Shown piece by piece: positions 6,111 through 7,346 of a stretch of 7,346 nucleotides of DNA. The DNA is taken from NCBI GenBank assembly GCA_011772595.1, contig WVZH01000432.1:117889-125234 (forward strand). The letters are read 5' to 3'. The DNA comes from Anaerolineales bacterium (GTDB lineage Bacteria > Chloroflexota > Anaerolineae > Anaerolineales > E44-bin32). How positions within the stretch are numbered: position 1 is the first letter of the stretch; every line of letters begins with the position of its first letter. Made by a program: the position numbers and the translations under genes. Under the pieces are notes generated by a model. That model was not told where the DNA came from. It ran no database searches and saw only the letters and a program-made list of their open reading frames with translations.

Positions 6111-6139
6111 TTGACTACTTCCCTATATAAGTGTATAAT
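6111..6139 (+). promoter_or_regulatory. Promoter of the DUF1638/methyltransferase operon
   Basis: TTGACT (6111-6116, 5 of 6), a 17-bp spacer, and a perfect TATAAT (6134-6139). The predicted start is near 6146, downstream of the ATG at 6090. This rules out the longer reading of the DUF1638 gene and favours the ATG at 6168. The right repeat copy (6115-6137) fills the spacer and enters the -10 box. Confidence 0.78.
6115..6137. promoter_or_regulatory. Candidate GntR operator, right copy
   Basis: Second copy of the 23-bp element in the same orientation, 69 bp from the first. Its core dyad is TATATA-N2-TGTATA. It lies between the -35 and -10 boxes of the rightward promoter, where a bound repressor would block RNA polymerase. 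Confidence 0.5.
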
Positions 6140-6143
6140 TTGT

Positions 6144-6157
6144 GAGGTATGCACCTC
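6144..6157 (+). other. Short hairpin at the 5' end of the DUF1638 transcript
   Basis: GAGGT (6144-6148), loop ATGC, ACCTC (6153-6157). It is a perfect 5-bp stem at or next to the predicted transcription start, 10 nt before the proposed ATG at 6168. It could protect the 5' end or sequester the GAGG sequence. It could also be chance. Confidence 0.3.
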
Positions 6158-6167
6158 GGGCCACCGG

Positions 6168-6881
6168 ATGGTGTTTGATAGGCCGCGCTCAAAACAGGCA
6201 AGGAAAACCAAGGTCATCGCCTGCGCGACAGTGATAGAGGAGATGTTGTCACATCTGCCGCCGGGCGTAGAGTACTGTGTTCTAGACTTTGGCCTGCACG
6301 TCAACCCCGAAGCCTTGAGGGGTGCTCTCCAAGAAACCATCGACGCCTCGGACACTTCCTTCGGGACGATTCTCTTGGGATACGGCCTCTGTTCCCAGGC
6401 TGTCGTCGGATTAAGTGCCAACGGCTGTACATTGGTGGTGCCCAAAGTTGATGACTGCATCGCGATTTTTTTAGGCTCGGAACAGGCTTATAAGGCACAG
6501 TTCCGCGCCGAGCCGGGCACGTACTACATGACCAAGGGCTGGATCGAAGCCGGAGATAGCCCCTTCGGTGAGTATGAAGACATGGTGGCGCAATACGGCG
6601 AGGAAAAGGCCCGCTATCTGATGGGCAAGCTTCTCAAGAACTATACCCGCTTGGCGCTCATCAACACCGGCGAATATGATTTAGAGCGCTATCGTGATTA
6701 CTGCCGACATACGGCGGAGAACTTTGCTTTACGCTATGAAGAGATCCCTGGTTCCAACACCCTGATCAAGAAACTATTGCGCGGTCCCTGGGATGATGAG
6801 TTCGTCGTCGCCCACCCCGGTGAGACCATTACATACCTGGATTTTAAAAGAAATATAAGAAGAGATGAGAATCATCGGTGA
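6168..6881 (+). CDS. DUF1638 family protein of corrinoid methyltransferase clusters
   Basis: 237-aa protein of the DUF1638 type. I recognise the family by KVIACATVIEEML (15-27), the GLH at 42-44, GYGLC (71-75), VVPKVDDCIAIFLGS (90-104) and PGTYYMTKGWIE (116-127). Five cysteines (19, 37, 75, 87, 97) and H44 lie in the first 100 residues, several within these motifs, which hints at metal or cofactor binding. The biochemical function is not established as far as I know. From memory, such genes often sit beside MttB-like methyltransferases and corrinoid proteins. The start is ATG at 6168 (GTG at 6171 is an alternative). The frame opens at 6090, but that ATG lies upstream of the promoter. No good RBS precedes 6168. 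It overlaps the next gene by 17 nt, so the two are co-transcribed and probably translationally coupled. Confidence 0.82.
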   Translation: MVFDRPRSKQARKTKVIACATVIEEMLSHLPPGVEYCVLDFGLHVNPEALRGALQETIDASDTSFGTILLGYGLCSQAVVGLSANGCTLVVPKVDDCIAIFLGSEQAYKAQFRAEPGTYYMTKGWIEAGDSPFGEYEDMVAQYGEEKARYLMGKLLKNYTRLALINTGEYDLERYRDYCRHTAENFALRYEEIPGSNTLIKKLLRGPWDDEFVVAHPGETITYLDFKRNIRRDENHR

Positions 6882-7346
6882 GAAGATCAACGGTACGCGC
6901 CGGCGCGTGGCTCAAGCAATTGAGGAGCGTGACTCTGTATTGATCCAAGACTTGGCTGCCAAGCAAGCTGAAGCTGGTGTAACTTGGTTGGATGTTAATG
7001 CCGGTACGCGTCGGAGTAAGGAGCCAGATGATCTGATGTGGCTGGTTGAAACAGTCCAGTCTGTTGTAGATGTACCACTCTGTCTGGATAGTGCCAACCC
7101 TCAAGCTCTGGCGGCGGCCATCCAGGCTGTCGAGCGGACACCGATGATCAACTCGATCAGCGGAGAAACGCAGCGATTGGAATGTATCCTGCCGTTGGTG
7201 GCCGAGCATGGTTGTCCGACCATCGCCCTGGCTATGGACGACTCAGGGATCCCCGAGACCTGTGAACGGCGTGTCGAGGTCGTCCGTAAGATTATGGAGA
7301 CAGCCCGCACCTATGGTGTGCCAGATGATGACATGTACATCGACCC
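6865..7346 (+). CDS. Methyltetrahydrofolate:corrinoid methyltransferase, AcsE/MtgA-like (partial, 3' end outside window)
   Basis: The first 160 residues of a pterin-binding TIM-barrel enzyme, begun at ATG 6865 and cut by the window end. It would transfer a methyl group between tetrahydrofolate N5 and the cobalt of a corrinoid protein. It starts MRIIGEKINGT, typical of AcsE, MtgA and the MetH folate domain. Other motifs are WLDVNAGT (41-48), LCLDSAN (72-78) with D75, MINSISGE (94-101) with N96, and DMYID ending at D160. By position these match, from memory, the pterin-contacting residues Asp75, Asn96 and Asp160 of Moorella AcsE. The catalytic Asn near residue 199 lies outside. A TAA sits two codons before the ATG, so no longer start is possible. 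The RBS is poor (AAGAAGAG abutting the ATG), consistent with coupling to the overlapping DUF1638 gene. The likely partner is the corrinoid protein at 4612-5271. Confidence 0.93.
   Translation, partial: MRIIGEKINGTRRRVAQAIEERDSVLIQDLAAKQAEAGVTWLDVNAGTRRSKEPDDLMWLVETVQSVVDVPLCLDSANPQALAAAIQAVERTPMINSISGETQRLECILPLVAEHGCPTIALAMDDSGIPETCERRVEVVRKIMETARTYGVPDDDMYID

Noticed and set aside
6149..6178. Nine-codon open frame MHLGPPDGV as a leader peptide
   Set aside because: Its ATG sits within a few bases of the predicted transcription start, in the hairpin loop, and nothing in the peptide suggests attenuation.

Overview
The window reads as bacterial chromosome of roughly 50% GC. It most resembles an anaerobic or facultative Chloroflexota-type (green non-sulfur) bacterium. 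That is an inference from gene content: two deoxynucleoside kinases (one of the DYT type), a SpoVS-like protein, an unrecognised 324-aa family beside the kinases, and corrinoid-dependent one-carbon genes. No ribosomal RNA or other phylogenetic marker is present, and I see no mobile element, CRISPR array, tRNA or rRNA.

Left part (1-4012), all on the minus strand. Reading along transcription, there is a 324-aa protein of unknown function (TTG start with a good RBS), a deoxynucleoside kinase, a GS-x12-DxD nucleotidyltransferase 2 nt later, and a second deoxynucleoside kinase 22 nt after that. A 283-bp gap follows, then a short SpoVS-type protein with its own promoter. The kinase-nucleotidyltransferase-kinase trio is packed like one operon. 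It suggests deoxynucleoside salvage coupled to an unknown nucleotidyl transfer.

Middle (4013-4611). About 600 bp hold no convincing gene. Several short inverted repeats cluster at about 4338-4539, and they could be a structured transcript or the 3' region of the operon that ends at 4612.

Right part (4612-7346). Two divergent transcription units share a compact regulatory region (6032-6167). Leftward run a GntR/HutC-type regulator and, 16 nt later, a corrinoid (B12-binding) methyl-carrier protein. Rightward run a DUF1638 protein and, overlapping it by 17 nt, the first 160 codons of an AcsE/MtgA-like methyltetrahydrofolate:corrinoid methyltransferase cut by the window edge. Each side has a strong sigma-70-type promoter with a 17-bp spacer. 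A 23-bp direct repeat (19/23 identical) lies at the start of each transcript, one copy per promoter, which makes it a good candidate for the GntR operator. Together these genes look like a substrate-induced methyl-transfer system that moves a methyl group from a donor through the corrinoid protein to tetrahydrofolate, or the reverse. The substrate-specific methyltransferase (for example MttB-like) is not in the window and may lie just to the right.
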